Of a DNA stretch of 64,000 nucleotides, positions 27,217 through 35,167 are shown in pieces. The notes beneath the pieces were generated by a model. That model worked only from the letters and a program-made list of their open reading frames with translations. It did not search any database and was not told where the DNA came from. Source of the DNA: Porphyromonas vaginalis (lineage in GTDB: Bacteria; Bacteroidota; Bacteroidia; Bacteroidales; Porphyromonadaceae); the NCBI RefSeq assembly GCF_958301595.1, contig NZ_CATQJU010000001.1, forward strand, positions 248,001 to 312,000, in the 5' to 3' direction. Numbering within the stretch: the stretch's first letter is position 1; each line of letters starts with the position of its first letter. Both the position numbers and the translations under genes were made by a program.

Positions 27217-27893
27217 TCTACTCACAGCTAGACCTCCCGCTAGGAGGGACACTCTACGTCGCAGAGCTACCCTCTAGCATCGTCCCCAGCCTATCTAACT
27301 ACCGCTCGCTGACGCAGCAGCTCCTCGACGAGATCGCCCCGAGAGAGACTTCCTGGCGATTGACGCACCTCCCCACGGGTGCTCCCCGCCTTGATGCGCC
27401 TGACCGTGATTATAGTATCTCCCTATCCCACAGCGGGAGCTACGTTGCCCTCGTCCTCTGCGAGGGGCAGCACGGTATCGGTGTAGATCTACAGATCGCC
27501 AGTGATAAGTTGCCACAGATAGCTCCGAGGTTTATGTCTCCCGCTGAGCTGGCTCACTATCATCACCTGCTCACAGCTGAGGAGCCTCAAGCCGCTCGCG
27601 AATGGCTCTACACGGTGTGGGGACTCAAGGAGGCTGCCTACAAAGCCTACCCACCAAAGGTCCAGCGACACCTAGCAACCAACTACATTGTCTCGCCACC
27701 CGACTACTCCGTCTCTGCTAGCCGGAGTAGTGACAAAGGGAGCGACTCGATCACCCGTTACACCATCTGTGCCGACGAAGGGGATGACCGCCCCACCCTC
27801 CTCACGGGCTACCGCCTTCGTAGCATCACGACAGCTCCATACCACCTCACCTATGTGCTAGACTCAGGAGGTGCCGTCCTACCGGCTGAGTAA
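27213..27893 (+). CDS. 4'-phosphopantetheinyl transferase superfamily protein
   Basis: The 226-residue protein has the Sfp/AcpS-type motifs GIGVDLQ (about residue 90) and WLYTVWGLKEAAYKAYPP, which hold the Mg and coenzyme-A binding residues. It transfers phosphopantetheine to a carrier protein. The start is a GTG overlapping the gldE stop by 4 bp (GTGA), indicating translational coupling. No carrier protein or synthase gene lies nearby, so the target is unknown. Confidence 0.82.
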   Translation: MIYSQLDLPLGGTLYVAELPSSIVPSLSNYRSLTQQLLDEIAPRETSWRLTHLPTGAPRLDAPDRDYSISLSHSGSYVALVLCEGQHGIGVDLQIASDKLPQIAPRFMSPAELAHYHHLLTAEEPQAAREWLYTVWGLKEAAYKAYPPKVQRHLATNYIVSPPDYSVSASRSSDKGSDSITRYTICADEGDDRPTLLTGYRLRSITTAPYHLTYVLDSGGAVLPAE

Positions 27894-28027
27894 CTGGAAC
27901 TGCTCGCTTTCCTCCCGTCAAAAGCTCGTCACCCGTACAAGAGCTCGCCAAGCGCATCTCTAGCAACCACCATTTGTCCCAACATTTCGAGAGCTCCGAG
28001 GTCGGGCAAATCCAACGCTAGCTCATT

Positions 28028-28486
28028 ACAATAATTTAGAGCAGACTACATATCGATACAACGCTATGTCGGGGAAAACTGATTTCCACGTGGATATTTC
28101 GAAATCTCCACGTGGAGAATAAAAAATTCTTCGGAGGAATGAAATGAAACTTCGGAAGAATCAAATGAAACTTCGGAGGAATCAAAACGCCCCCACGTGG
28201 AAAATAAAAAATATCCATGTGGAGATTTGAGACTTTCCACGTGGATATTCGAGAAAGGAGGGGATCGGACGAATTTCCCCGTAAAGATATGTAAATAGAG
28301 ATTAGAGGTTAGAAGTTAGAGATCCGATCACTCTGATAGCTCCGATGGTTCCGATAGCTAACAGCCAATAGCTAACAGCCAACAGCCAATCCATGGTTGA
28401 CACATTATATATAGTGACCTCATTGATGCCTCGATTGTCGCTCATGTGTAGCTTCTGACAGAGCGATTATAGTGCGTCAGCCCTGA
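28028..28486 (+). mobile_element. Composite repeat, copy 1 (array class A + short-period spacers + ISAs1-like end)
   Basis: It begins near ACAATAATTTAGAGC and runs through the 173-bp palindromic array (28086-28258), a conserved GATCGGACGAATTTCCCCGT segment, period-7, -9 and -8 repeats, a CCATGGTTGACACATTATATATAGTG segment (in parts), and ends in TGCGTCAGCCCTGA. Copies 2 and 3 lie at 42248-42750 (inverted) and 60304-61104. It carries no gene. Non-autonomous mobilisation by an ISAs1-type transposase is inferred from the right end. Confidence 0.7.
28086..28258 (+). repeat. Palindromic-unit array, class A, copy 1
   Basis: Eight tandem units of 22 or 21 bp are visible. Units 1, 2 and 6-8 start CCACGTGG (one is CCATGTGG); units 3-5 start TTCGGAGGAA or TTCGGAAGAA. 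The order is A A B B B A A A and the total length exactly 173 bp. Confidence 0.9.
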
Positions 28487-28526
28487 GATGCGAGGTCGGG
28501 CTGCTTGTTTATTCAATTAAATGTTG

Positions 28527-28534
28527 TATCTTTG
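28527..28534 (+). promoter_or_regulatory. tRNA-Pro promoter
   Basis: TATCTTTG is preceded by TTG at 28505-28507, with a 19-bp spacer, close to the Bacteroidetes consensus. It lies about 57 bp upstream of the tRNA. Confidence 0.65.
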
Positions 28535-28590
28535 CACCACGAACGGCACGAAGGGGGCATTCTTCCCTACGATGTACCGTTCGGAAGCTT

Positions 28591-28665
28591 CGGGGTGTAG
28601 CGCAGTCCGGTTAGCGCACCTGCTTTGGGAGCAGGGGGTCCCAGGTTCGAATCCTGGTACCCCGA
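28591..28665 (+). tRNA. tRNA-Pro (anticodon TGG)
   Basis: This 75-nt cloverleaf has the acceptor stem CGGGGTG pairing with TACCCCG (one G-T pair), D-arm AGCGCAGTCCGGTTAGCGC, anticodon loop CTTTGGG with TGG, and T-arm CCAGGTTCGAATCCTGG. The discriminator is A and CCA is not encoded. A hairpin terminator follows at 28685. Confidence 0.95.
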
Positions 28666-28684
28666 CTAAAAAGCTAAAACATTT

Positions 28685-28714
28685 ACAGAGTGGCACTTGT
28701 CACTCTGTTTTTGT
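28685..28714 (+). terminator. Terminator after tRNA-Pro
   Basis: ACAGAGTG (28685-28692) pairs with CACTCTGT (28701-28708) and is followed by TTTTTGTTT, a classical intrinsic terminator. Confidence 0.85.
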
Positions 28715-28766
28715 TTATAGAGGGTACGACAAGGTGGATTGTCTAACTATCTAACCGCTTTGAGAC

Positions 28767-29138
28767 ATGTATACAGGAAAACAATATAGATACGCTCTAG
28801 CTCGTGTGGAGACACTTCTACCTCGTATGGAGGATGAGACAATAAGTGAGCCCGAAGAGCAGGAGTTGGCGATTATGAGTGATGTGGTCGCTTCTTACGA
28901 GGAGGAGCATTATCCGCTAGAGAGCCTAACGCTGGGCGAACTAATCAGCTATGCCCTCAAGGAGCAGGGCAAGTCTCAGGCAGAGCTAGCCCGCGAACTG
29001 GGTGTCTCTCCATCTCGTGTGAGTGACTTCGTCAATGACAAGAGCGAGCCATCGCTCTCGCTAACGGGGCGCATCTGCCAGGTGCTAGGACTCTCCGCCG
29101 AGCTGGTTCTAGGCTGTGTCACACCTGCCTATGCGTAG
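28767..29138 (+). CDS. XRE-family (HigA-like) DNA-binding protein
   Basis: The 123-residue protein has a helical N-terminal region and a C-terminal helix-turn-helix of the XRE type (QAELARELGVSPSRVSDFVNDKSEPSLSLTGRICQVLGL, in parts, about residues 74-112). The layout resembles HigA/antitoxin regulators, including an EEQELAIMSDVVASYEEEHYP segment. No HigB-type toxin gene is present on either side, so it is either an orphan antitoxin or a plain regulator. It lies 52 bp after the tRNA-Pro terminator. Confidence 0.8.
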   Translation: MYTGKQYRYALARVETLLPRMEDETISEPEEQELAIMSDVVASYEEEHYPLESLTLGELISYALKEQGKSQAELARELGVSPSRVSDFVNDKSEPSLSLTGRICQVLGLSAELVLGCVTPAYA

Positions 29139-29244
29139 CTGGTTGGCTGTTAGCCATTAGCTAGGGACACTAGTGCTACTAGGATCTAACTTCTAACCTC
29201 TAATCTCTAACCTCTATCTCCCTCCCCCTCTAATCTCTTTTTCG

Positions 29245-29252
29245 TACCTTTG
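29245..29252 (+). promoter_or_regulatory. hbd promoter -7 box
   Basis: TACCTTTG lies 25 bp upstream of the hbd start, at the end of a TTGGCTGTTAGC / CTAACCTCTAATCT short-period spacer (29140-29240). Confidence 0.7.
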
Positions 29253-29277
29253 ATCCTACAAGAGAGACTATAAAGAA

Positions 29278-30186
29278 ATGACAAACGATACTTCTACCCA
29301 GCGTGATACTGCGGCGGTCGGCTACGACAAGAAGGTAGCCGTCGTAGGTGCCGGCTCCATGGGGCGCAGCATAGCCATCTGCCTGGCCATGCACCATATA
29401 CCTACCGTCATACAAGCACGATCTCTGGATCGTCAGAAGCGGGCTATCCCACTTCTCGAGCAGTCACTGGCGGAGTGTGGCGAACTCTTCGACTGGAGCA
29501 AAGAGCAGCAGCAGGAGTTGCTCAGTCGCATCAAGGTGACTGTGGACAATGCCGACATTGTCTCGGCCAACCTCGTCATAGAGGCGACCAGTGGTACCCT
29601 AGAGGAGCACAAAGACCTCTACCGCGACCTCGATGCTGTCCTCAGCGAGGGGACGATCATAGCTTCGATCACTTCGTCGATCAGCATCACGGAGCTAGGC
29701 AACGCTACACAGCGTCCGTCGCTGGTGGCGGGGATGCACTTCTTCAACCCCGTGCCGCTCATCGACCTTGTCGAGATCGTCTCGTCACAGCACACTTCGC
29801 AAGAGACACTTGAGCAGATCCAAGAGCTGTGCGATGCGATGGGCAAAGAGACAGTCTACGTCGAGGACTCGCCCGGCTACATCGTCAATCGTATGCTCAT
29901 CCCGATGATCAACGAGGCGATCACCGAGCTGGCTCAAGGTATCGGCTCTATCGAAGACATAGACCGTGCGATGCGCATCGGCGCTAGTCACCCGATGGGT
30001 CCGCTAGAGCTGGCAGACTGGATCGGGCTAGACACTTGTCTGGAGATCTTGGAGGGGCTCTTTGCGGAGTTTATGGACAGCAAGTATCGTCCGCACCCGC
30101 TACTACGCCGGAAGGTTCGCGCCGGACAGCTCGGTCGCAAGGTCGGCGTGGGCTTCTACCGCTACTCCCCAGAGGAAGAGGAATAG
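29278..30186 (+). CDS. hbd: 3-hydroxybutyryl-CoA dehydrogenase
   Basis: The 302-residue NAD(P)-dependent enzyme interconverts acetoacetyl-CoA and 3-hydroxybutyryl-CoA in the butyrate pathway, consistent with an amino-acid-fermenting anaerobe. The Rossmann motif VAVVGAGSMGRSIA (about residues 21-34), the signature HFFNPVPLIDLVEIV with the catalytic His, and DSPGYIVNRMLIPMINEA are all visible. The N-terminus is about 18 residues longer than in clostridial Hbd. rnz follows closely on the same strand. Confidence 0.92.
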   Translation: MTNDTSTQRDTAAVGYDKKVAVVGAGSMGRSIAICLAMHHIPTVIQARSLDRQKRAIPLLEQSLAECGELFDWSKEQQQELLSRIKVTVDNADIVSANLVIEATSGTLEEHKDLYRDLDAVLSEGTIIASITSSISITELGNATQRPSLVAGMHFFNPVPLIDLVEIVSSQHTSQETLEQIQELCDAMGKETVYVEDSPGYIVNRMLIPMINEAITELAQGIGSIEDIDRAMRIGASHPMGPLELADWIGLDTCLEILEGLFAEFMDSKYRPHPLLRRKVRAGQLGRKVGVGFYRYSPEEEE

Positions 30187-30224
30187 TCGTAATAGTAGAT
30201 CCGTTTTTTTGCACTAAGCTTGAG

Positions 30225-31136
30225 ATGCAAGTCAAGATCCTCGGCTGTGGCTCTGCACGTCCCACACGGCATCATCTCCCCTCGGCACAAGTACTGACCG
30301 TCGCAGGGCATCACTACCTGATAGATGCTGGCGAAGGGGCTCAGCACTCGCTCATCCTGGCGGGCTATAAGATCACGCAGCTGGAGGCACTCTTTATCTC
30401 GCACGCTCATGGGGATCATTGCTTCGGACTGCCAGGGCTGCTCACCTCGATGGCACACGTAGGGCGCACGAAACCGCTCACCATCGTGACGACAGCCGAG
30501 GTGGCTGAGTACATACGCTACATCGAGGAGCATCACATCGAGGAGAGTCCCTACGAACTTTCCGTAGTCGTAGCTCCGAGCGACGAGGTATCCCGCACTA
30601 TCTACTCCGACCCTTGGCTGCAGGTCGACACGTTGCCGCTGCGGCACCGCACGAGCGCCATCGGCTTCCTCTGCCGTGAGCACTGTATGCCGAGGAGGAT
30701 AGACCCTGCGGCTACCGACTTTTATCAAATCCCCCACACCGCTATGCATGCCCTGCAAATGGGGCTAGACTACGTACCTCAAGGTGGCGGGCGCATCATC
30801 CCCAATCGTGAGCTGACGAAGCCGGGGCGCCCATCTCGCGCCTACGCTTATCTCTCAGACACGCTCCCAGCATGGCATCTGGTAGAGCAGATACGAGGCG
30901 TGGACCTCCTCTACCATGAGAGCACTTACAGCGATGAGTTTTGTGACCGTGCGGAGGCTTACGGGCACTCGACAGCACGACAAGCTGCTGAGGTGGCCGA
31001 GGCGGCCGAGGTGGGTCAACTGCTCTTAGGGCACTACTCAGGTCGCTATGACGACCTGTCCACATTGCTTAGTGAGGCTCAAGAGGTCTTTCCCAATAGC
31101 TATGCAACCCAAGAGGGAGATCTATACGAAGTATAA
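30225..31136 (+). CDS. rnz: Ribonuclease Z
   Basis: The frame is open from 30036 inside hbd, but the conserved N-terminus MQVKILGCGSARPT sets the start at the ATG at 30225, giving 303 residues. This metallo-beta-lactamase-fold endonuclease matures tRNA 3' ends lacking CCA. The metal motif is SHAHGDHCFGLPGL (about residues 61-74), and later His residues occur in PLRHRTSAIGF and LLLGHYSGRY. The encoded tRNA-Pro in this window lacks CCA, in keeping with this processing route. Confidence 0.94.
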   Translation: MQVKILGCGSARPTRHHLPSAQVLTVAGHHYLIDAGEGAQHSLILAGYKITQLEALFISHAHGDHCFGLPGLLTSMAHVGRTKPLTIVTTAEVAEYIRYIEEHHIEESPYELSVVVAPSDEVSRTIYSDPWLQVDTLPLRHRTSAIGFLCREHCMPRRIDPAATDFYQIPHTAMHALQMGLDYVPQGGGRIIPNRELTKPGRPSRAYAYLSDTLPAWHLVEQIRGVDLLYHESTYSDEFCDRAEAYGHSTARQAAEVAEAAEVGQLLLGHYSGRYDDLSTLLSEAQEVFPNSYATQEGDLYEV

Positions 31137-31166
31137 TGCTTTGCTCGAAACACAATTGACAGAACC

Positions 31167-32714
31167 ATGAGTAGCCGCATCAAAAGTCTCTTTAAGGATA
31201 CCGTCATCTACGGAGCAACGACCATGCTTAGTCGTTTCCTCGGCTGGGCACTCTTCCCACTCTATGTGTATCAGCTGCCCTCGCCTGCCGACTACGGTAT
31301 CGTGACCAATCTGTATGCGTGGGTAGCCCTGCTCCTGATCCTCCTAACGTATGGAATGGAGACGGGCTTCTTCCGCTTTAGCCGTGAGGGTGACGGGCGC
31401 AAGGTGTATGCCAATAGTTTGCGTACGCTAGGCACCAGTTCGCTGCTCTTCCTCGTCTTGGGCTTGCTCTTCGTCAAGCCGATCGGAGCAGCTCTCGGAT
31501 ATGCGGACATGCTGCGCCCCGTGGCGATGCTCATTGTGATCGTGGCGATCGATGCCTTCACCAGTATCCCCTTTGCTTATCTGCGCTACACCAATCAAGC
31601 CTTGCGCTATGGCTTGATCAAGATCGGCTACGTACTCCTGACGGTGGCGCTCAACCTCTTCTTCCTATTGGTCTGCCCTTGGCTCCAGAGGGTGGCTCCC
31701 GGAGCGGTCAACTGGTGGTACGAACCTGGGCTAGGTGTCGAGTATATCTTCCTCTCGAACATGATCGCCAATATCATCCTCCTACTGGTCTTGATCCCCA
31801 TTATGAAGCAGGCGCGTGGCGGAGGTCGCTTCGACTGGGGGCTACTTCGCCGCATGCTCCACTACTCGCTGCCGATGGTCTTGCTCGGCATCGCGGGCAA
31901 CTTCAACAAGATGGCGGACAAGATCATCTTCCCCTTGCTCTTTGAGGATCAAACCTTTGCCAATACACAGCTTGGCATCTATAGTGCGGGGTACAAGATA
32001 GCGGTCGTCATCGTCATGTTTACACAAGCCTTCCGCTTTGCTTACGAGCCCTTTATCTTCCAGCGAGGCAAGGAGGGCGAACTCACGGCAGACGAAGAGG
32101 CAGCCGCAGAGCGCGAGCGACGCATCACCTATGCGAAAGCAATGCACTACTACCTGCTCTCGGCGATCTTTATCTACGTCGCCGTGATGTGCTACCTCGA
32201 CCTGCTCAAGGTGCTGATCAGTCCCGCCTACTACGACGGGCTACAGGTCGTACCCTACGTGATGCTCGGGGAGGTACTCTTCGGCATCTACTACAATCTA
32301 TCGCTCTGGTACAAGCTGACCGACCGCACCTACTGGGGTGGCATCATCTCCACGGCCGGCTGTCTGCTCACGGTGGCGATCATCGTGTGGGGCGCACCGC
32401 ACTGGGGCTTTATGGCGTGTGCCTATGCTTCGGTCGTGAGCAACCTCCTACTGGTCCTCGTCTCCTACTTCCTCGGCCGCAAGTACTACCCCGTACCGTA
32501 CCAACTGGGAGCGACGGCTGGTTATTTCGTCGTGGGTGCCATCGCCGTGGGGCTAGTCTTGTGGATCTATGGTGCAATGCCTGCGATGTGGCTGCGCCTG
32601 CTACTCAGCACCGTGGTCTTAGTCGCACTCACTGGGTATATCGTCTGGCGCGAGCAGCTGGTCAAGGCATTTGCCCCGATCTTACGCCGTCTGCGCCACA
32701 AAGCGGATCGATAA
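31167..32714 (+). CDS. Oligosaccharide/lipopolysaccharide flippase (Wzx/MATE-like)
   Basis: The 515-residue integral membrane protein has about 12-14 hydrophobic segments and the start LFKDTVIYGATTMLSRFLGWALFPLYV (in parts), as in polysaccharide biosynthesis/flippase proteins of the MOP superfamily. It probably flips a lipid-linked glycan across the inner membrane. There are no glycosyltransferase genes next to it, so the glycan is unknown; it stands alone between rnz and a strong terminator, as a housekeeping copy does in related genomes. Confidence 0.82.
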   Translation: MSSRIKSLFKDTVIYGATTMLSRFLGWALFPLYVYQLPSPADYGIVTNLYAWVALLLILLTYGMETGFFRFSREGDGRKVYANSLRTLGTSSLLFLVLGLLFVKPIGAALGYADMLRPVAMLIVIVAIDAFTSIPFAYLRYTNQALRYGLIKIGYVLLTVALNLFFLLVCPWLQRVAPGAVNWWYEPGLGVEYIFLSNMIANIILLLVLIPIMKQARGGGRFDWGLLRRMLHYSLPMVLLGIAGNFNKMADKIIFPLLFEDQTFANTQLGIYSAGYKIAVVIVMFTQAFRFAYEPFIFQRGKEGELTADEEAAAERERRITYAKAMHYYLLSAIFIYVAVMCYLDLLKVLISPAYYDGLQVVPYVMLGEVLFGIYYNLSLWYKLTDRTYWGGIISTAGCLLTVAIIVWGAPHWGFMACAYASVVSNLLLVLVSYFLGRKYYPVPYQLGATAGYFVVGAIAVGLVLWIYGAMPAMWLRLLLSTVVLVALTGYIVWREQLVKAFAPILRRLRHKADR

Positions 32715-32732
32715 AAGCCCGTAAGGTCATAG

Positions 32733-32780
32733 AGAGAAGGCTCAATCGCTACACAAAAGCGGTTGAGCCTTCTCTTTTTT
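32733..32780 (+). terminator. Terminator after the flippase gene
   Basis: AGAGAAGGCTCAATCGCT pairs with AGCGGTTGAGCCTTCTCT (one mismatch region), followed by TTTTTT. It is a strong intrinsic terminator. Confidence 0.9.
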
Positions 32781-32904
32781 GCAGTCTAAGCTCCTTTCAC
32801 TACAAAGGCATCTGTAGCTTATGTCGCAAGCCACAGCGGAGCTAAGACCGTTTGAAGCGGATTACCGAAACATTCGTATCGCACTGAACTTATGTCACAT
32901 ACGA

Positions 32905-33026
32905 GTTCCAAAACTTGTTCCACTCTTGGAACTTTTTAGTTCCAAGGGGGGAACTCTTCAGTTCCAACGGAGGAACTTTTTAGTTCCAAGGGAGGAACTT
33001 TTCGGTTCCAAGGGAGGAATCCGAGA
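32905..33026 (+). repeat. Palindromic-unit array, class B
   Basis: A 12-bp partial unit is followed by five perfectly phased 22-bp units starting at 32917, 32939, 32961, 32983 and 33005. Each has an inverted repeat GTTCC...GGAAC (for example GTTCCAAGGGAGGAAC) and a T-rich 6-bp linker. It lies upstream of the promoter at 33066. The remaining spacer 32781-32904 shows nothing I recognise. Confidence 0.9.
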
Positions 33027-33065
33027 GAATGTGGCTCAATATTGCCAAGGAGTCAAAGAATTCAC

Positions 33066-33073
33066 TATCTTTG
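33066..33073 (+). promoter_or_regulatory. Promoter -7 box of the gene at 33166
   Basis: TATCTTTG fits TAnnTTTG and implies a leader of about 85 nt. This supports the start at 33166 rather than translation through the palindromic array. Confidence 0.6.
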
Positions 33074-33165
33074 TGTATCCACACGGGAGGAGTGTCGCAA
33101 CAAGCTACGAGCTTGGCAGGCCGCCCGTAACATACAGTTTACATACCTATATAGACAGATTGATT

Positions 33166-34080
33166 ATGATTAATGATTTCGCAAGTTGGCTGACACCAGG
33201 CCAGAGTGTTCTTATCGTATCGAAGGATAGATCCTTCAGAGGCACCTTCCAAGCAGTTTGTGGCGACTACATAGTCCTCGAGAGTCGTCGTGGTGACCAG
33301 CACTTCATCCGTGAGGAGCTGATCGAGTCCTTTACGGTTTACAACAGGAGAGAGAGGACTGCTAACAGAGAGACAGAGGCTATCGACGAAGAGATGCCAC
33401 TGACCGAAGCAAGTAGCGAGACGACGCAGTCAGACGAGGAGGCGATAGAGAGCTTGCTCGCCCCGCTCGAAGGCGCGATAGACAAGGACAAGCCCTACAT
33501 GTACAAGCCTGGCGATCGCATCCCGCTACCTAATAAAAATCAGCTCAAGTCGCATGCCTCTAGACAACAGAAGTCGGGGCCTAATCGATACCCGCGCAAC
33601 TCTGCCGACAAACCTACCCTAAGCGAAATCCTAGACGAGATAGAGGCTAATGAGGATCGCAGTGTGATACCTGCCGAAGACCTCCTCTTAGTACGTCCCG
33701 CAGGAACGATCAAGATGCGGGAAAACATGAAGAAATACGGCTTTATCGAGGCTTTTGATGAGGAGAAGACAAACTACTGGTTCCCCTTTAATACACTGAC
33801 CGACGAAGACCTCAGCGTGACGGACGAGGTGGTCTTTTGCAAAGGGTCAAACGAGAAGGGCTTCACCGCCAGCGGTATCGCTTCGCCAGGCACCATACAC
33901 CGTCTGCTACTCCTCGTGGATCATATCTTGACGACGAGATACTACAACTTCCCGATCGTGCTACCGCTCCTCGAGGCAATGCTGGAGCAGTACCCAGAAA
34001 ACAAGAGCATCCAGGATAAGTATCAGGAGGTCAAGGAGAGACAGGAGAGCTACAGCAAGCGCAAGGGCAGTGCTGAGTGA
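33166..34080 (+). CDS. Putative nucleic-acid-binding protein (Sm-like plus cold-shock-like regions)
   Basis: The frame is open from 32821, but the first part is repeat DNA upstream of a promoter, so I start at the ATG at 33166 (304 residues). An N-terminal part (residues 1-50) GQSVLIVSKDRSFRGTFQAV...DYIVLESRRG...IREELIESFTVY has the beta-strand rhythm of an Sm/Tudor-like barrel. A middle acidic, low-complexity linker follows. The segment GTIKMRENMKKYGFIEAFD...YWFPFNTL...TDEVVFCKG...KGFTASGI (about 185-245) resembles a cold-shock domain. A helical, charged tail closes the protein. RNA binding is inference only; I do not know a named family. Confidence 0.6.
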   Translation: MINDFASWLTPGQSVLIVSKDRSFRGTFQAVCGDYIVLESRRGDQHFIREELIESFTVYNRRERTANRETEAIDEEMPLTEASSETTQSDEEAIESLLAPLEGAIDKDKPYMYKPGDRIPLPNKNQLKSHASRQQKSGPNRYPRNSADKPTLSEILDEIEANEDRSVIPAEDLLLVRPAGTIKMRENMKKYGFIEAFDEEKTNYWFPFNTLTDEDLSVTDEVVFCKGSNEKGFTASGIASPGTIHRLLLLVDHILTTRYYNFPIVLPLLEAMLEQYPENKSIQDKYQEVKERQESYSKRKGSAE

Positions 34081-34106
34081 TCTACTCGCTATAACGCTAC
34101 AGACTT

Positions 34107-35159
34107 ATGAGACCCTTATATCAGCTTACAGCACTACTTGTGGCACTACTCGCTGTGTGTAGTTGCTCGGGCGGTGGTGGTAGCACCTTTACTCAGGCTA
34201 GTGGCAAGCCAAACGAGGTGATGCTCGTCATGGATCGTGACTACCTAGCAGACTCTGTCGGCACGGCTGTCAAGGATATGCTGCGAAGCTATGTACCCGC
34301 CATGCCTCAGGTCGAGGAGCAGATGGACGTGACGACGGTTGATCCGAAAGACTTTGACACCTTCCTCCGCTACGTGCGCAACATACTGATCGTCGACATC
34401 GATGCGGGACGATATACGCAGAACAGTGTCAAGTTCGCTTACGACCAGTGGGCGCACGGGCAGATCGTGGTGACGATACAGAGTCCCTCGCCTGACTCGG
34501 TCTGCTACCTCATGGCAGATCGTGGACGTGCTGTGCTCAACCTATTCGTACGCCACGAGCTGGCAGTACAAGCGAGCAACTTGGTGAAGAACTTTAGCCG
34601 CACGGCTGACCAGCTAGCCGTAAAGCATCTCGGCTACCATCTCAATGCGCCCGAAGACATCGTCTCCTACAAGGTAGGCAAGAATTGTCTCTGGCTCTCT
34701 AACAATGCGATGCGTCGGCGCACCGACATGCTGCTCTACAAGGTGCCTTACCATGGCGAGGCACTGACAGCACCTTACCTTGTGGCTCTACGCGACTCGG
34801 TCCTCGCAGTCAATGTGCCTGGCCCTATCGAAGGGAGCCATGCGGTCACTGCGCCTCATATCTTGATGACACGACAAGTCGCCATCGAGGGGCAGCCGAT
34901 GCGTACAGAGCTACGTGGACTATGGGAGCTGCGTGGCGGAGGAGCTATGGGCGGACCATTCGTACAGCACGCTTTCGTCACGCCTAGCGGAGACGAGTTG
35001 GTCGTCGCAGAGGCTTTTGTCTACCACCCCAATGAGGCTAAGCGTGATGTGATGCAGCAGGTCGAGGCGGCACTCTTCTCCGTAAGAGCTGACACGGTCG
35101 AGCAGTGGGATGCTGATCAAGTAGCACAGGCGCGCTGGACGGCCTATACAACCTATTGA
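34107..35159 (+). CDS. DUF4837-family lipoprotein
   Basis: The 350-residue protein has a lipoprotein signal (LAVCSC, Cys at 18 or 20) followed by a Gly/Ser stretch and ASGKPNEVMLVMDRDYL, the typical start of DUF4837 proteins of Bacteroidetes. The role is unknown; anchoring in the envelope is expected. It ends 8 bp before the preferred pdxA ATG and probably shares a transcript with the gene at 33166 and with pdxA. Confidence 0.82.
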   Translation: MRPLYQLTALLVALLAVCSCSGGGGSTFTQASGKPNEVMLVMDRDYLADSVGTAVKDMLRSYVPAMPQVEEQMDVTTVDPKDFDTFLRYVRNILIVDIDAGRYTQNSVKFAYDQWAHGQIVVTIQSPSPDSVCYLMADRGRAVLNLFVRHELAVQASNLVKNFSRTADQLAVKHLGYHLNAPEDIVSYKVGKNCLWLSNNAMRRRTDMLLYKVPYHGEALTAPYLVALRDSVLAVNVPGPIEGSHAVTAPHILMTRQVAIEGQPMRTELRGLWELRGGGAMGGPFVQHAFVTPSGDELVVAEAFVYHPNEAKRDVMQQVEAALFSVRADTVEQWDADQVAQARWTAYTTY

Positions 35160-35167
35160 ACGATTTT

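Noticed and set aside
28036-28218. Open frames through the class A arrays giving 7-residue repeats (SSEVSFD, IPPKFHF types)
   Set aside because: They arise from the three 21-bp units and exist on both strands and in several frames, without promoter or start context. The DNA palindromes explain them.
30036-30224. N-terminal extension of rnz
   Set aside because: It overlaps hbd, and RNase Z proteins begin at MxVxxLGxGSAxP, matching the ATG at 30225.
32905-33026. Class B array as a CRISPR
   Set aside because: Units are contiguous with no unique spacers of 30-40 bp, and there are no cas genes in the window.
32821-33165. N-terminal extension of the 33166 gene
   Set aside because: The extension would translate the palindromic array and a promoter box at 33066, so the shorter start is better supported.
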